Shown: positions 1 through 5,208 of the stretch, piece after piece
Layout of the letters: every line of letters begins with the position of its first letter
How positions within the stretch are numbered: position 1 is the stretch's first letter
Origin: an uncultured Hungatella sp.
Lineage (GTDB): Bacteria; Bacillota; Clostridia; Lachnospirales; Lachnospiraceae
Length of the DNA: 5,208 nt
Direction: 5' to 3'
NCBI GenBank assembly: GCA_910588325.1
Contig: CAJUPP010000118.1
Coordinates: forward strand, 1-5,208
Notes under the pieces: generated by a model
What the model saw: the letters and a program-made list of their open reading frames with translations, nothing else
Database searches by the model: none
What the model was told of the DNA's origin: nothing
Position numbers and translations under genes: made by a program

Positions 1-139
1 GGTTACCCCGTACCAGCGGTCCCTGCTTTCCAGAACGGTTACCTATAAAGAGGACAAAGAGACTGTCATCCAGGCAATCCGTCATTTAAAGGATCAGGGT
101 CTTTATCCGGAAACCCTGTGGGAGGTACGCCATGAATAA
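1..139 (+). CDS. C-terminal fragment, probable sugar-phosphate nucleotidyltransferase
   Basis: The open frame enters from the left edge (first full codon at base 2) and ends at the TAA at 137-139, leaving 45 residues of C-terminus. The visible part contains VTYKEDKETV, then a short amphipathic helix, then GLYPETLW close to the end. From memory, a TYKED...YPE.LW ending is typical of a bacterial sugar-phosphate nucleotidyltransferase family (NTP_transferase fold) that often neighbours NahK-type kinases. The catalytic N-terminal part is outside the window, so this is a family guess supported by context, not proof. The stop codon lies inside the next gene (the two share ATGAATAA), so the genes are in one operon and probably translationally coupled. 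If the call is right, it would join a sugar 1-phosphate made by the kinase or the phosphorylase to a nucleotide in the cytoplasm. A different sugar-metabolism enzyme is possible. Confidence 0.5.
   Translation, partial: VTPYQRSLLSRTVTYKEDKETVIQAIRHLKDQGLYPETLWEVRHE
120..125 (+). promoter_or_regulatory. Ribosome binding site of nahK inside the upstream gene
   Basis: GGGAGG lies 6 bases before the ATG at 132 and within the last codons of the preceding gene. It fixes ATG 132 as the start in preference to the in-frame Met at codon 8, and it supports coupled translation across the ATGAATAA overlap. Confidence 0.75.
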
Positions 140-1241
140 CAGCCGTGAGACCATGCTGGAAGCCGCCCAGGCATTTTTAATAAAGGGAACCATAGAATCC
201 TGTGAGCCCTATGGAAGTGGTCATATCAACCTTACATACCGCCTGGTCTGCCGGGAGAAGGGACAGGAATACGCCTACATCCTGCAGCAGATGAATCAGG
301 AGGTCTTTAAAGATATTAAAGGGCTTATGAGCAATGTAAAAGGAGTTACCTCCTTCCTGCGCCGCCAGATCATAGAAAACCACGGCGACCCTGACCGTGA
401 AACCCTGAATCTGGTCCCCACCAGGGACGGACAGGATTACTACACAGACAGCCTGGGGCATTGCTGGAGAATGTATCTTTTTATCTCCCAGGCAACCTGC
501 TACAACCTGGTGGAGGATCCAAAAGATTTTTACCAGAGTGGAAAAGCTTTCGGACGGTTCCAGTGCCTTCTGGCAGATTACCCGGCCGATGAGCTTCATG
601 AGACCATCCCCGATTTCCACAACACCCCTGCCAGATACGAGACCTTCGAAAAGGCTGTCCGGGAGGATGTGATGGGCAGGGCCGGCCAGGTGGCAGAGGA
701 GATTCAGTTTATCAGAGAGCGGAAGGAAGACATGGGCCTTGCCCTCCGCCTTAAGGAAGAAGGCAGGCTTCCTGTCCGTGTAAGCCACAATGACACCAAA
801 TTAAACAACATCATGATCGACGACGCCACAGGCCAGGCCCTGTGCATCATTGACCTGGATACCATCATGCCCGGCTTCTCCATCTTTGACTACGGAGATT
901 CCATCCGGTTCGGCGCCAATACGGCCCAGGAGGATGAGACAGATCTGTCCAAGGTCTCCCTGTCCCTGCCTCTTTTTGAGGTTTACACAAAAGGATTCCT
1001 GGAGGGAAGCCAGGGACGCCTGACCCGGACAGAGACAGAGCTTCTTCCCTACGGCGCCAAGATGATGACCCTGGAATGCGGGATGCGTTTTCTCACTGAT
1101 TACCTTCAGGGAGACGTGTATTTCCACACCAGCCGGGAAGGCCACAACCTGGATCGGTGCCGCACCCAGCTGGCGCTGGTTGCCGATATAGAGAGAAAAT
1201 GGGCGGATTTGGCTGCCATCGTACAAAAATATCAGTGCTGA
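132..1241 (+). CDS. nahK: N-acetylhexosamine 1-kinase-like phosphotransferase
   Basis: A 369-residue protein of the aminoglycoside phosphotransferase (APH)/choline kinase-like fold, about the length of characterised NahK enzymes. Seen: a glycine-rich nucleotide-binding turn YGSGHINLTY at residues 27-36; the catalytic loop SHNDTKLNNIMID at 218-230 with Asp221 as probable base and Asn226 as probable metal ligand; and DLDT at 241-244, the counterpart of the kinase DFG, with Asp241/Asp243 for magnesium. There is no signal peptide or membrane segment, so it is cytoplasmic. NahK transfers phosphate from ATP to the C1 hydroxyl of GlcNAc or GalNAc, the sugars released by GH112 phosphorylases. It is coupled to the gene upstream, and its last 10 bases overlap the convergent araC gene. 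The fold is certain. The HexNAc substrate is inferred from the overall family look and from the GH112 gene nearby; other sugar kinases of this fold exist. Confidence 0.85.
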   Translation: MNNSRETMLEAAQAFLIKGTIESCEPYGSGHINLTYRLVCREKGQEYAYILQQMNQEVFKDIKGLMSNVKGVTSFLRRQIIENHGDPDRETLNLVPTRDGQDYYTDSLGHCWRMYLFISQATCYNLVEDPKDFYQSGKAFGRFQCLLADYPADELHETIPDFHNTPARYETFEKAVREDVMGRAGQVAEEIQFIRERKEDMGLALRLKEEGRLPVRVSHNDTKLNNIMIDDATGQALCIIDLDTIMPGFSIFDYGDSIRFGANTAQEDETDLSKVSLSLPLFEVYTKGFLEGSQGRLTRTETELLPYGAKMMTLECGMRFLTDYLQGDVYFHTSREGHNLDRCRTQLALVADIERKWADLAAIVQKYQC

Positions 1242-2179
1242 GCCTTTCCTGGAATCCGGCTGCCTTTCAGAAGGTCTGTCTTTTCCGACAGAAGCCGGAT
1301 GGAGGAAGCGTATTCTGACGGGGTCATATGGGTAAGCTTTTTAAACTGCCTGGAAAAATAGTGAATGGAAGTATAGCCCAGACGGTCAGAAATCTGTGTA
1401 AAGTTCAGCTGGTTTGTCCGAATCAGCTCCTTGGCAGTGTTAATCTTCATCATAGTAAAATATTCCATGGCACCGCATCCGTGAATCTCCTGAAACAGTT
1501 TCTGCAGATGGGAACGGCTTACCAGGGTGTCCTTACAAATCTTTTCAATGGTCATCTGCTCATGGATATGCTCTTCCATGCAGCGGATAATCCGGTTATA
1601 GGTTTCATTTGGACGCCCCCCCGTCCGGAGCCTTTCCGGATTTGTGCTGGGAACGGGAAGAGGGTTGGCAAAATAACGACGGTAAAGGTGGATGAGCAGT
1701 TCTTCCAGGTAGCTGCTGATAAGCTGTTCCGCCCCAAAGACAGGGGACTGGGTATTGCGGATCAGTTCCTCCTGATACGGGTCATCCAGACGGCCGCAGA
1801 AGGCATGGCGCGCCTCGATGATTATCTGAGCTAAAAGAGCCCGCTCCGTCTCCTGGACCGTCAGGATCTGGCCTTTAAACGCATCCATATAGGGGGAATT
1901 GCATTCAAAGCCGATGACTACCAGGCTGGGGGCGCTGCGGCCGTTGGTGATAACATTGTGGAATTCATCCGGCTGATGAAAAATGATGCTGCCTCTCTTT
2001 AAGGTATGGCGCTCACTGCCTGCTACCGCGTCAATCTCGCCCTTATCCACACAGAGAATCTCCCAGAAATCATGGCTTTCTCCTGGGAAGGTAAAATCGC
2101 TCATATAGTCAAAATAGTGGATGGAAATGATGCTGCGGACAGAGAGGACGGTGCGCAGATGGGTACTTTTGTAGGACAT
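1232..2179 (-). CDS. AraC-family transcriptional regulator with N-terminal cupin domain
   Basis: A 315-residue regulator. The N-terminal half is a cupin-like sensor: HDFWEILCVDKGEID at residues 36-50 and GSIIFHQPDEFHNV at 63-76 are the usual strands of AraC sugar sensors. A proline-rich linker covers about 172-190. The C-terminal DNA-binding domain at about 195-293 has two helix-turn-helix units: MTIEKICKDTLVSRSHLQKL (209-228), and DRLGYTSIHYFSRQFKKLTH (265-284) followed by MTPSEY, the AraC signature end. The ATG at 2179 is preceded by AAGGAGG (2186-2192) at a 6-base spacing, and the N-terminus has the expected HYFDY...GESHDFWE lead-in. It diverges from the phosphorylase gene over a 123-base control region and runs tail-to-tail into nahK. 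Its likely role is sugar-responsive control of the phosphorylase and perhaps of the kinase operon; the target and ligand are inferred from position only. Confidence 0.93.
   Translation of the reverse strand: MSYKSTHLRTVLSVRSIISIHYFDYMSDFTFPGESHDFWEILCVDKGEIDAVAGSERHTLKRGSIIFHQPDEFHNVITNGRSAPSLVVIGFECNSPYMDAFKGQILTVQETERALLAQIIIEARHAFCGRLDDPYQEELIRNTQSPVFGAEQLISSYLEELLIHLYRRYFANPLPVPSTNPERLRTGGRPNETYNRIIRCMEEHIHEQMTIEKICKDTLVSRSHLQKLFQEIHGCGAMEYFTMMKINTAKELIRTNQLNFTQISDRLGYTSIHYFSRQFKKLTHMTPSEYASSIRLLSEKTDLLKGSRIPGKAQH
1254..1300. other. Nested inverted repeats able to form a three-way-junction fold
   Basis: An 8-base perfect inverted repeat, ATCCGGCT (1254-1261) and AGCCGGAT (1293-1300), encloses two further perfect hairpins: CCTT/AAGG with a TCAG loop (1263-1274) and TCTGTC/GACAGA with a 6-base loop (1275-1292). 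Only base 1262 is unpaired at the junction. The element sits 13 bases past the nahK stop and inside the last codons of araC, so it could fold in the 3' end of either transcript. It has no following T-run and is not a normal intrinsic terminator. Pairing is read directly; function is unknown. Confidence 0.5.
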
Positions 2180-2207
2180 GAAAAGCCTCCTTGCGTTTCG
2201 ATTTCTT

Positions 2208-2227
2208 TTATGGACAGTATACCATAA
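2208..2227. repeat. Inverted repeat TTATGG-N8-CCATAA in the divergent promoter
   Basis: A perfect 6-base inverted repeat, TTATGG (2208-2213) and CCATAA (2222-2227), with an 8-base spacer. The spacer holds the leftward -10 box and the right arm overlaps a rightward -10-like CATAAT (2223-2228). A protein bound here would touch both promoters. The repeat is directly visible; operator function is inference, and 6-base arms can arise by chance. Confidence 0.45.
2216..2224 (-). promoter_or_regulatory. Extended -10 promoter element of the araC gene
   Basis: Read on the minus strand this is TGGTATACT, which fits the extended -10 pattern TGnTATAAT with one mismatch. The -35 position 17 bases upstream is poor (TTCCCC), as is common with extended -10 promoters. 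Transcription would start near 2209, giving a leader of about 30 bases with AAGGAGG before the araC ATG. The match is read from sequence; no start-site data support it. Confidence 0.5.
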
Positions 2228-2228
2228 T
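2223..2228 (+). promoter_or_regulatory. Candidate -10 box for the phosphorylase gene
   Basis: CATAAT matches the sigma-A -10 consensus at five of six positions. Nothing like TTGACA lies 16-18 bases upstream, so if it is used it probably needs an activator. It would place the start near 2235 and leave the three 11-base repeats in the 5' leader. Weaker CATAAA boxes occur inside each repeat, so the real promoter could lie further right. Confidence 0.3.
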
Positions 2229-2253
2229 CAGGGGCAGGGGGGAAGATTTCGGT

Positions 2254-2286
2254 AGTACATAAACAGTACATAAACAGTACATAAAC
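2254..2286. repeat. Three perfect tandem copies of AGTACATAAAC
   Basis: Copies at 2254-2264, 2265-2275 and 2276-2286 are identical and contiguous. The 11-base period is close to one helical turn, so all copies face the same side of the DNA, as expected of an array bound by regulator subunits. The array lies about 45-77 bases upstream of the predicted araC start and ends 6 bases before the phosphorylase ribosome binding site. It may be the AraC-type operator, or part of the phosphorylase leader. AraC proteins do often bind direct repeats, though usually of longer period. The repeat is certain; the role is inferred. Confidence 0.9.
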
Positions 2287-2302
2287 ATATACAGGAGGAA
2301 AC

Positions 2303-4465
2303 ATGGCAAAAACAAAAGGAAGGGTTACCCTCCCCAGCGAGGGAAATTTTTTAAATGAAACAAAGGAAATGATGGACCGCTGGGGGGCGGATGCCCTGCG
2401 GGACAGCGATGGGACCAAGCTTCCGGAGGAGGTAAAGGCGCTGGATGCGTCTGTTTACACCACCTACTTCGTAGCCAGAGGGCACAATGAATTTGCCAAA
2501 GAACATATGGAAGAATGCCAGCAGATGTATCTCATGAGCCTCAGGGTGACAGCGGTGAAGGATACGGTGGAGATTCCGTTTATGGAAGGGTATTTTGGAC
2601 AGCAGGTAGCTCCGGACTATGTCCATGACTGCAAAACATGGTGGGAGGTTATGGACCGGACTTCCGGGGAGCCTGTGGCTTTAGACAGCTGGGATGTGGA
2701 TGAGGCCGGGAATATTGTTACGGTACGGCATGCCCTGCCGTTTCACGAGTACACCGTATCGTTTCTGGTCTACGCCCTCTGGGATCCCACCCAGATGTAC
2801 AATCACATTACCAATGACTGGGGCGACAAGCCTCATGAGATTCCCTTTGACGTGCGCCAGCCTGCGTCCGGCCGGTTTGCCAGGGAATATCTGATTCAAT
2901 GGTTAAAGGACAATCCCAAAACGGATGTGGTGCGTTTTACCACCTTCTTCTACCATTTTACCCTGGTGTTTAATGACAAGGCAAAGGAAAAATTCGTGGA
3001 CTGGTTCGGCTACGGAGCCACGGTGTCGGTGAAGGCTCTGGAAGAATTTGAGCAGGAGTACGGCTACCGGCTGCGGCCTGAGGACATTGTGGACAACGGC
3101 TACTACAATTCCACCTTCCGCGTTCCCACCAGGCAGTATCTGGACTATATGGATTTCATCCAGCGCTTCGTGGCAAAAAAGGCCGGGGAGCTGGTGGCCC
3201 TGGTTCATGAGGCCGGCCGGGAGGCCATGATGTTTTTGGGGGACAACTGGATCGGAACCGAGCCCTACGGAACATATTTTCCAAACATCGGTCTGGACGC
3301 CGTGGTGGGCAGTGTAGGCGGCGGAGCCACCCTGCGTCTGATTTCCGACATTCCCGGGGTGAAGTACACAGAGGGAAGGTTTCTGCCCTACTTTTTCCCG
3401 GATACCTTTTATGAGGGAAACGACCCCTGTGTGGAAGCCAGGGAAAACTGGCTGGGCGCCAGGAGAGCCCTGATGCGCAAGCCCCTGGACCGGATAGGCT
3501 ATGGGGGATACTTAAGCCTTGCATATAAGTTTCCGGAATTTGTGGATTACATTGAGAAGGTAACCGATGAGTTTCGTGAGATCTATGACAATATTGGAGG
3601 AAGCCGCCCGTACTGCGGCCTGAAAGTGGCAGTCCTTAACTGCTGGGGAAAGCTGCGGTCCTGGCAGTCCTTCATGGTGGCCCATGCCCTGTGGTACAAG
3701 CAGACCTACTCCTATTTCGGAATGCTGGAGTCCTTAAGCGGCATGAGTGCAGACGTGGTGTTTTTAAGCTTTGACGATATCTTAAACCGGGGGATTCCTG
3801 ATGATATTGATGTCATCATCAACGCCGGAGCAGCCGGCACCGCTTTCTCCGGCGGGGACGCATGGCTGAATGAAGAGCTTGTAACCCGGATCCGCCGGTT
3901 TGTCTACGAAGGAGGCGGTTTTGTGGGTATCGGAGAGCCATCGGCAGCCCATTTTGGAGGCCGTTTCTTCCAGCTGGCTGATGTACTGGGCGTCGATAAG
4001 GAGCTGGGATTCAGCCTTTCCACGGATAAATATTTTACGGAGGAGCAGCCCCATCATTTTCTGAGGGAAGACAGGAAAACAGGCTTTGACTTTGGAGAAG
4101 GTGTAAAGAATATCTATGCTCTCTCTGCAGATACGGAGATTGGGGAGTTTTCCGACGGGGAGATCCACCTAAGCGCCCATCCCTATGGTAAAGGAAGAGG
4201 CGTCTATATCGCCGGTCTGCCCTACAGTTATGAAAACACCAGGCTTCTTCTGCGCAGCATCTATTACAGTGCCGGACAGGAAGACCGCATGAAGAGATGG
4301 TATGCTGATAATCCTCTGTGTGAGGTTCATGCATATCCTGAGACCAAAAAATATGCCATCGTCAACAACTCAGGGGATGCCCAGAAGACTGCGGTCTACG
4401 ACGGTACGGGAAGCTGTCAGATGCTTTGTCTGGAAGGAAGCCAGATCCTCTGGGGATCTATGTGA
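2303..4465 (+). CDS. gnpA: 1,3-beta-galactosyl-N-acetylhexosamine phosphorylase, GH112
   Basis: A 720-residue protein matching family GH112 over its whole length (the Bifidobacterium enzyme is about 750). It reversibly cleaves lacto-N-biose or galacto-N-biose with phosphate, giving galactose 1-phosphate and GlcNAc or GalNAc. Seen: the family N-terminus GRVTLPSEGNF at residues 6-16 and DRWGADALRDSDGT at 25-38; MYNHITNDW at 165-173; and DNWIGTEPYG at 314-323, whose Asp314 corresponds to the known general acid (Asp313 in the bifidobacterial enzyme). Residues 1 to about 435 form the TIM barrel, about 437-640 an amidotransferase-like Rossmann domain (VAVLNCWGKLRSW; VYEGGGFVGIGEPSA), and the rest a small beta domain. 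There is no signal peptide, so it is cytoplasmic. ATG 2303 follows AGGAGG by 4 bases. A GH112 branch acts on galactosyl-1,4-rhamnose; the NahK-like gene nearby favours a HexNAc substrate, but the LNB/GNB preference cannot be read here. Confidence 0.95.
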   Translation: MAKTKGRVTLPSEGNFLNETKEMMDRWGADALRDSDGTKLPEEVKALDASVYTTYFVARGHNEFAKEHMEECQQMYLMSLRVTAVKDTVEIPFMEGYFGQQVAPDYVHDCKTWWEVMDRTSGEPVALDSWDVDEAGNIVTVRHALPFHEYTVSFLVYALWDPTQMYNHITNDWGDKPHEIPFDVRQPASGRFAREYLIQWLKDNPKTDVVRFTTFFYHFTLVFNDKAKEKFVDWFGYGATVSVKALEEFEQEYGYRLRPEDIVDNGYYNSTFRVPTRQYLDYMDFIQRFVAKKAGELVALVHEAGREAMMFLGDNWIGTEPYGTYFPNIGLDAVVGSVGGGATLRLISDIPGVKYTEGRFLPYFFPDTFYEGNDPCVEARENWLGARRALMRKPLDRIGYGGYLSLAYKFPEFVDYIEKVTDEFREIYDNIGGSRPYCGLKVAVLNCWGKLRSWQSFMVAHALWYKQTYSYFGMLESLSGMSADVVFLSFDDILNRGIPDDIDVIINAGAAGTAFSGGDAWLNEELVTRIRRFVYEGGGFVGIGEPSAAHFGGRFFQLADVLGVDKELGFSLSTDKYFTEEQPHHFLREDRKTGFDFGEGVKNIYALSADTEIGEFSDGEIHLSAHPYGKGRGVYIAGLPYSYENTRLLLRSIYYSAGQEDRMKRWYADNPLCEVHAYPETKKYAIVNNSGDAQKTAVYDGTGSCQMLCLEGSQILWGSM

Positions 4466-4527
4466 TGTCCAAAAACACACAGTAAGCCTGAGGATTGGTA
4501 AAAATTCAATTTTCGACATAATTTGTT

Positions 4528-4551
4528 TCAAAAAACATAGTCAAAAACATA
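4528..4551. repeat. Direct repeat TCAAAAA(A)CATA, two copies
   Basis: TCAAAAAACATA (4528-4539) and TCAAAAACATA (4541-4551) differ by one A and recur 13 bases apart. The second is part of the left arm of the larger inverted repeat that follows. AT-rich sequence makes chance likelier, but the copies belong to a motif seen again downstream. Confidence 0.5.
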
Positions 4552-4596
4552 TATTATATTGTGAGAACTCAAGGAACATATATGCATTTTGACTAT
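4537..4596. repeat. Inverted repeat with arms of 18 and 19 bases
   Basis: The left arm is 4537-4554 and the right arm 4578-4596, with a 23-base spacer. The outer 10 bases are a perfect match (ATAGTCAAAA against TTTTGACTAT) and the inner 7 also match (ACATATAT side against ATATATG), separated by a small bulge. The right arm runs into TATAAT at 4594-4599. It could be a paired operator or an AT-rich stem in the leader or read-through transcript; without a T-run it is not a standard terminator. Confidence 0.6.
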
Positions 4597-4661
4597 AATT
4601 ATCCTAATATACAAATATAATGGCCGATTGTGCAAATATTTTTATGTGCATTTTTACTATA
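4583..4661 (+). repeat. Direct repeat TGCATTTTkACTATA, two copies 64 bases apart
   Basis: The copies at 4583-4597 and 4647-4661 match at 14 of 15 bases. In both, the ACTATA end forms the start of a -10-like box (TATAAT and TATACT) in the same register. This looks either like two tandem promoter copies or like two sites for one regulator that overlap the -10 boxes. The spacing is close to six helical turns. Direct observation for the repeat; promoter use is inferred. Confidence 0.55.
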
Positions 4662-4683
4662 CTGGATATAGCAGCAACAAAAC

Positions 4684-4694
4684 TACGCAGCGTA
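4684..4694. promoter_or_regulatory. Short palindrome TACGCAGCGTA, possible operator
   Basis: Five-base arms TACGC and GCGTA surround a single central A. It is a GC-containing palindrome in AT-rich DNA, about 20-30 bases downstream of TATACT (4658-4663), a usual place for a repressor site. Short and without a known consensus match, so tentative. Confidence 0.3.
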
Positions 4695-4736
4695 ACTAGG
4701 AAGTGGAAAGCGGAATCGTTACAATGCGACAAAAAG

Positions 4737-4742
4737 AGGAGG
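4737..4742 (+). promoter_or_regulatory. Ribosome binding site of the binding-protein gene
   Basis: AGGAGG, extended to AGAGGAGG from 4735, lies 9 bases before ATG 4752. It selects that ATG over the in-frame Met at codon 6, which would shorten the positively charged start of the signal peptide. Confidence 0.85.
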
Positions 4743-4751
4743 ATATTATTT

Positions 4752-5208
4752 ATGAAGAAACAAATTATGTCACTGGTACTGGCATCTGCAATGGCGGTTT
4801 CCCTGACTGCATGCGGCGGTGGCGGTAAGGATGCAGGAACCACCACCACGACAGCGGCAGCAGCACCGGCAGAGACCACAACCGCGGCGGCGCCGGCAGA
4901 CGGCGGCTCAGAGGAGGCCAAGGAGCCTGCAGGGGACGGCGGCAGCCTGGTATACTGGTCCATGTGGGAGGCTACGGAGCCTCAGGGCCAGGCGATTCAG
5001 GCAGCGGTTGACAAGTTTACCGAGGACACCGGCGTAACCGTGGATCTGCAGTTTAAGGGCCGTACCGGTATCCGCGAGGGATTGCAGCCGGCACTTGACG
5101 CAGGAACCAACATTGATTTGTTTGACGAGGATATTGACCGCGTAAATACTACCTGGGGCCAGTATCTTATGGATCTGGAGGACCTGGCAAAGGCGGCTGA
5201 CTATGAAG
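4752..5208 (+). CDS. Sugar ABC-transporter substrate-binding lipoprotein, N-terminal part
   Basis: The frame opens at ATG 4752 and runs off the right edge, giving 152 residues. Residues 1-20 are a lipoprotein signal peptide: MKKQ, a hydrophobic stretch, then the lipobox LTAC with Cys21 as the lipid-anchored residue. A Thr/Ala/Pro/Gly linker follows to about 65, including T5A4PAE then T3A3PAD, an apparent duplicated unit. The mature domain starts at LVYWSMWEATEPQG (66-79) and continues with KFTEDTGVTVDLQFKGR (88-104), REGLQPALDAG and IDLFDED, the usual opening of family 1 extracellular sugar-binding proteins. It would be anchored outside the membrane and pass its ligand to permeases encoded beyond the window. 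Position after the GH112 gene suggests lacto-N-biose, galacto-N-biose or a longer glycan carrying them; the ligand is inference. Confidence 0.9.
   Translation, partial: MKKQIMSLVLASAMAVSLTACGGGGKDAGTTTTTAAAAPAETTTAAAPADGGSEEAKEPAGDGGSLVYWSMWEATEPQGQAIQAAVDKFTEDTGVTVDLQFKGRTGIREGLQPALDAGTNIDLFDEDIDRVNTTWGQYLMDLEDLAKAADYE

Larger units (their letters stand above)
2180..2302. promoter_or_regulatory. Divergent araC / gnpA control region
   Basis: This 123-base gap holds the start signals of both the regulator (leftward) and the phosphorylase (rightward). From left to right it contains the araC ribosome binding site (2186-2192), a T-rich stretch, an inverted repeat with overlapping -10-like boxes (2208-2228), a G-rich run (2231-2245), three tandem 11-base repeats (2254-2286) and the phosphorylase ribosome binding site AGGAGG (2293-2298, 4 bases before the ATG). 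It is the obvious place for the AraC-type regulator to act. No good match to a cre site for CcpA was found. Confidence 0.8.
4466..4751. promoter_or_regulatory. AT-rich intergenic region before the transporter gene
   Basis: This 286-base gap has no credible gene. It is far more AT-rich than the flanking coding DNA. No GC-rich hairpin with a T-run follows the phosphorylase stop, so read-through into the transporter gene is possible. It holds related repeats (4528-4661), two -10-like boxes, TATAAT (4594-4599) and TATACT (4658-4663), neither with a good -35, a short palindrome (4684-4694) and the downstream ribosome binding site (4737-4742). The overall picture is a regulated promoter for the binding-protein gene. 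Confidence 0.65.

Noticed and set aside
177..1226. Two long minus-strand open frames (177-788 and 801-1226) opposite nahK
   Set aside because: They are antisense to a gene with clear kinase motifs, have no recognisable domains, and their composition is that of a shadow frame.
1222..1241. Possible intrinsic terminator of araC (TCAGCACTGA followed by TATTTTT on the minus strand)
   Set aside because: The stem would be only three or four base pairs with a tiny loop, too weak to call.
1328..1834. Plus-strand 168-residue open frame
   Set aside because: It lies opposite the conserved DNA-binding and linker part of araC and resembles no known protein; a shadow frame.
2191..2206. Possible cre (CcpA) site around TTTCGATTTC
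   Set aside because: One half fits the consensus loosely but the other half has several mismatches; the same holds for the AATCGTTACA stretch near 4713-4722, which is one base short.
2101..2418. Minus-strand 105-residue open frame across the divergent control region
   Set aside because: It overlaps the start of both flanking genes and the 11-base repeats, and has no family resemblance.
4466..4530. Terminator after the phosphorylase gene
   Set aside because: Only a short AAAATT-C-AATTTT palindrome is present; no GC-rich stem and no T-run.
4302..4592. Plus-strand 96-residue open frame crossing the gnpA stop
   Set aside because: It is out of frame inside the phosphorylase and then runs into AT-rich intergenic DNA; no motifs.
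4604..4963. Minus-strand 119-residue open frame rich in Ala, Val and Pro
   Set aside because: Its bias is the complement of the Thr/Ala linker of the lipoprotein; a low-complexity shadow.

Overview
The window looks like chromosomal DNA of a gut-type Clostridia, most likely Lachnospiraceae (Enterocloster/Hungatella/Lachnoclostridium-like). The grounds are strong AGGAGG-type ribosome binding sites, moderately GC-rich coding sequence with AT-rich intergenic DNA, and protein types common in that family. The genus assignment is inference.

Layout: (1) 1-139, the C-terminal end of a protein that resembles a sugar-phosphate nucleotidyltransferase, overlapping by 8 bases (2) 132-1241, an N-acetylhexosamine 1-kinase-like phosphotransferase (nahK). 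(3) 1232-2179 on the minus strand, an AraC-family regulator, convergent with nahK and overlapping its end by 10 bases. (4) 2180-2302, a 123-base divergent control region with an inverted repeat, an extended -10 box for the regulator and three perfect tandem 11-base repeats. (5) 2303-4465, a GH112 1,3-beta-galactosyl-N-acetylhexosamine phosphorylase. (6) 4466-4751, an AT-rich intergenic region full of direct and inverted repeats. (7) 4752 to the window end, the start of a sugar ABC-transporter substrate-binding lipoprotein.

Together the genes form a locus for using lacto-N-biose (Gal-beta-1,3-GlcNAc) and/or galacto-N-biose (Gal-beta-1,3-GalNAc), the disaccharides released from milk oligosaccharides and mucin O-glycans. 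The binding protein would deliver the disaccharide for import. The cytoplasmic GH112 enzyme would split it with phosphate into galactose 1-phosphate and the free N-acetylhexosamine. The kinase would make the N-acetylhexosamine 1-phosphate, and the nucleotidyltransferase would activate a sugar 1-phosphate to a nucleotide sugar. The AraC regulator sits between the two halves and probably controls one or both.

The enzymology is a known pathway, not a new system. What is less routine is regulatory: the helical-turn-phased 11-base repeats, a recurring motif family in front of the transporter gene, and a compact branched fold in the convergent overlap zone. No RNA genes, CRISPR arrays, insertion sequences or convincing intrinsic terminators were seen.
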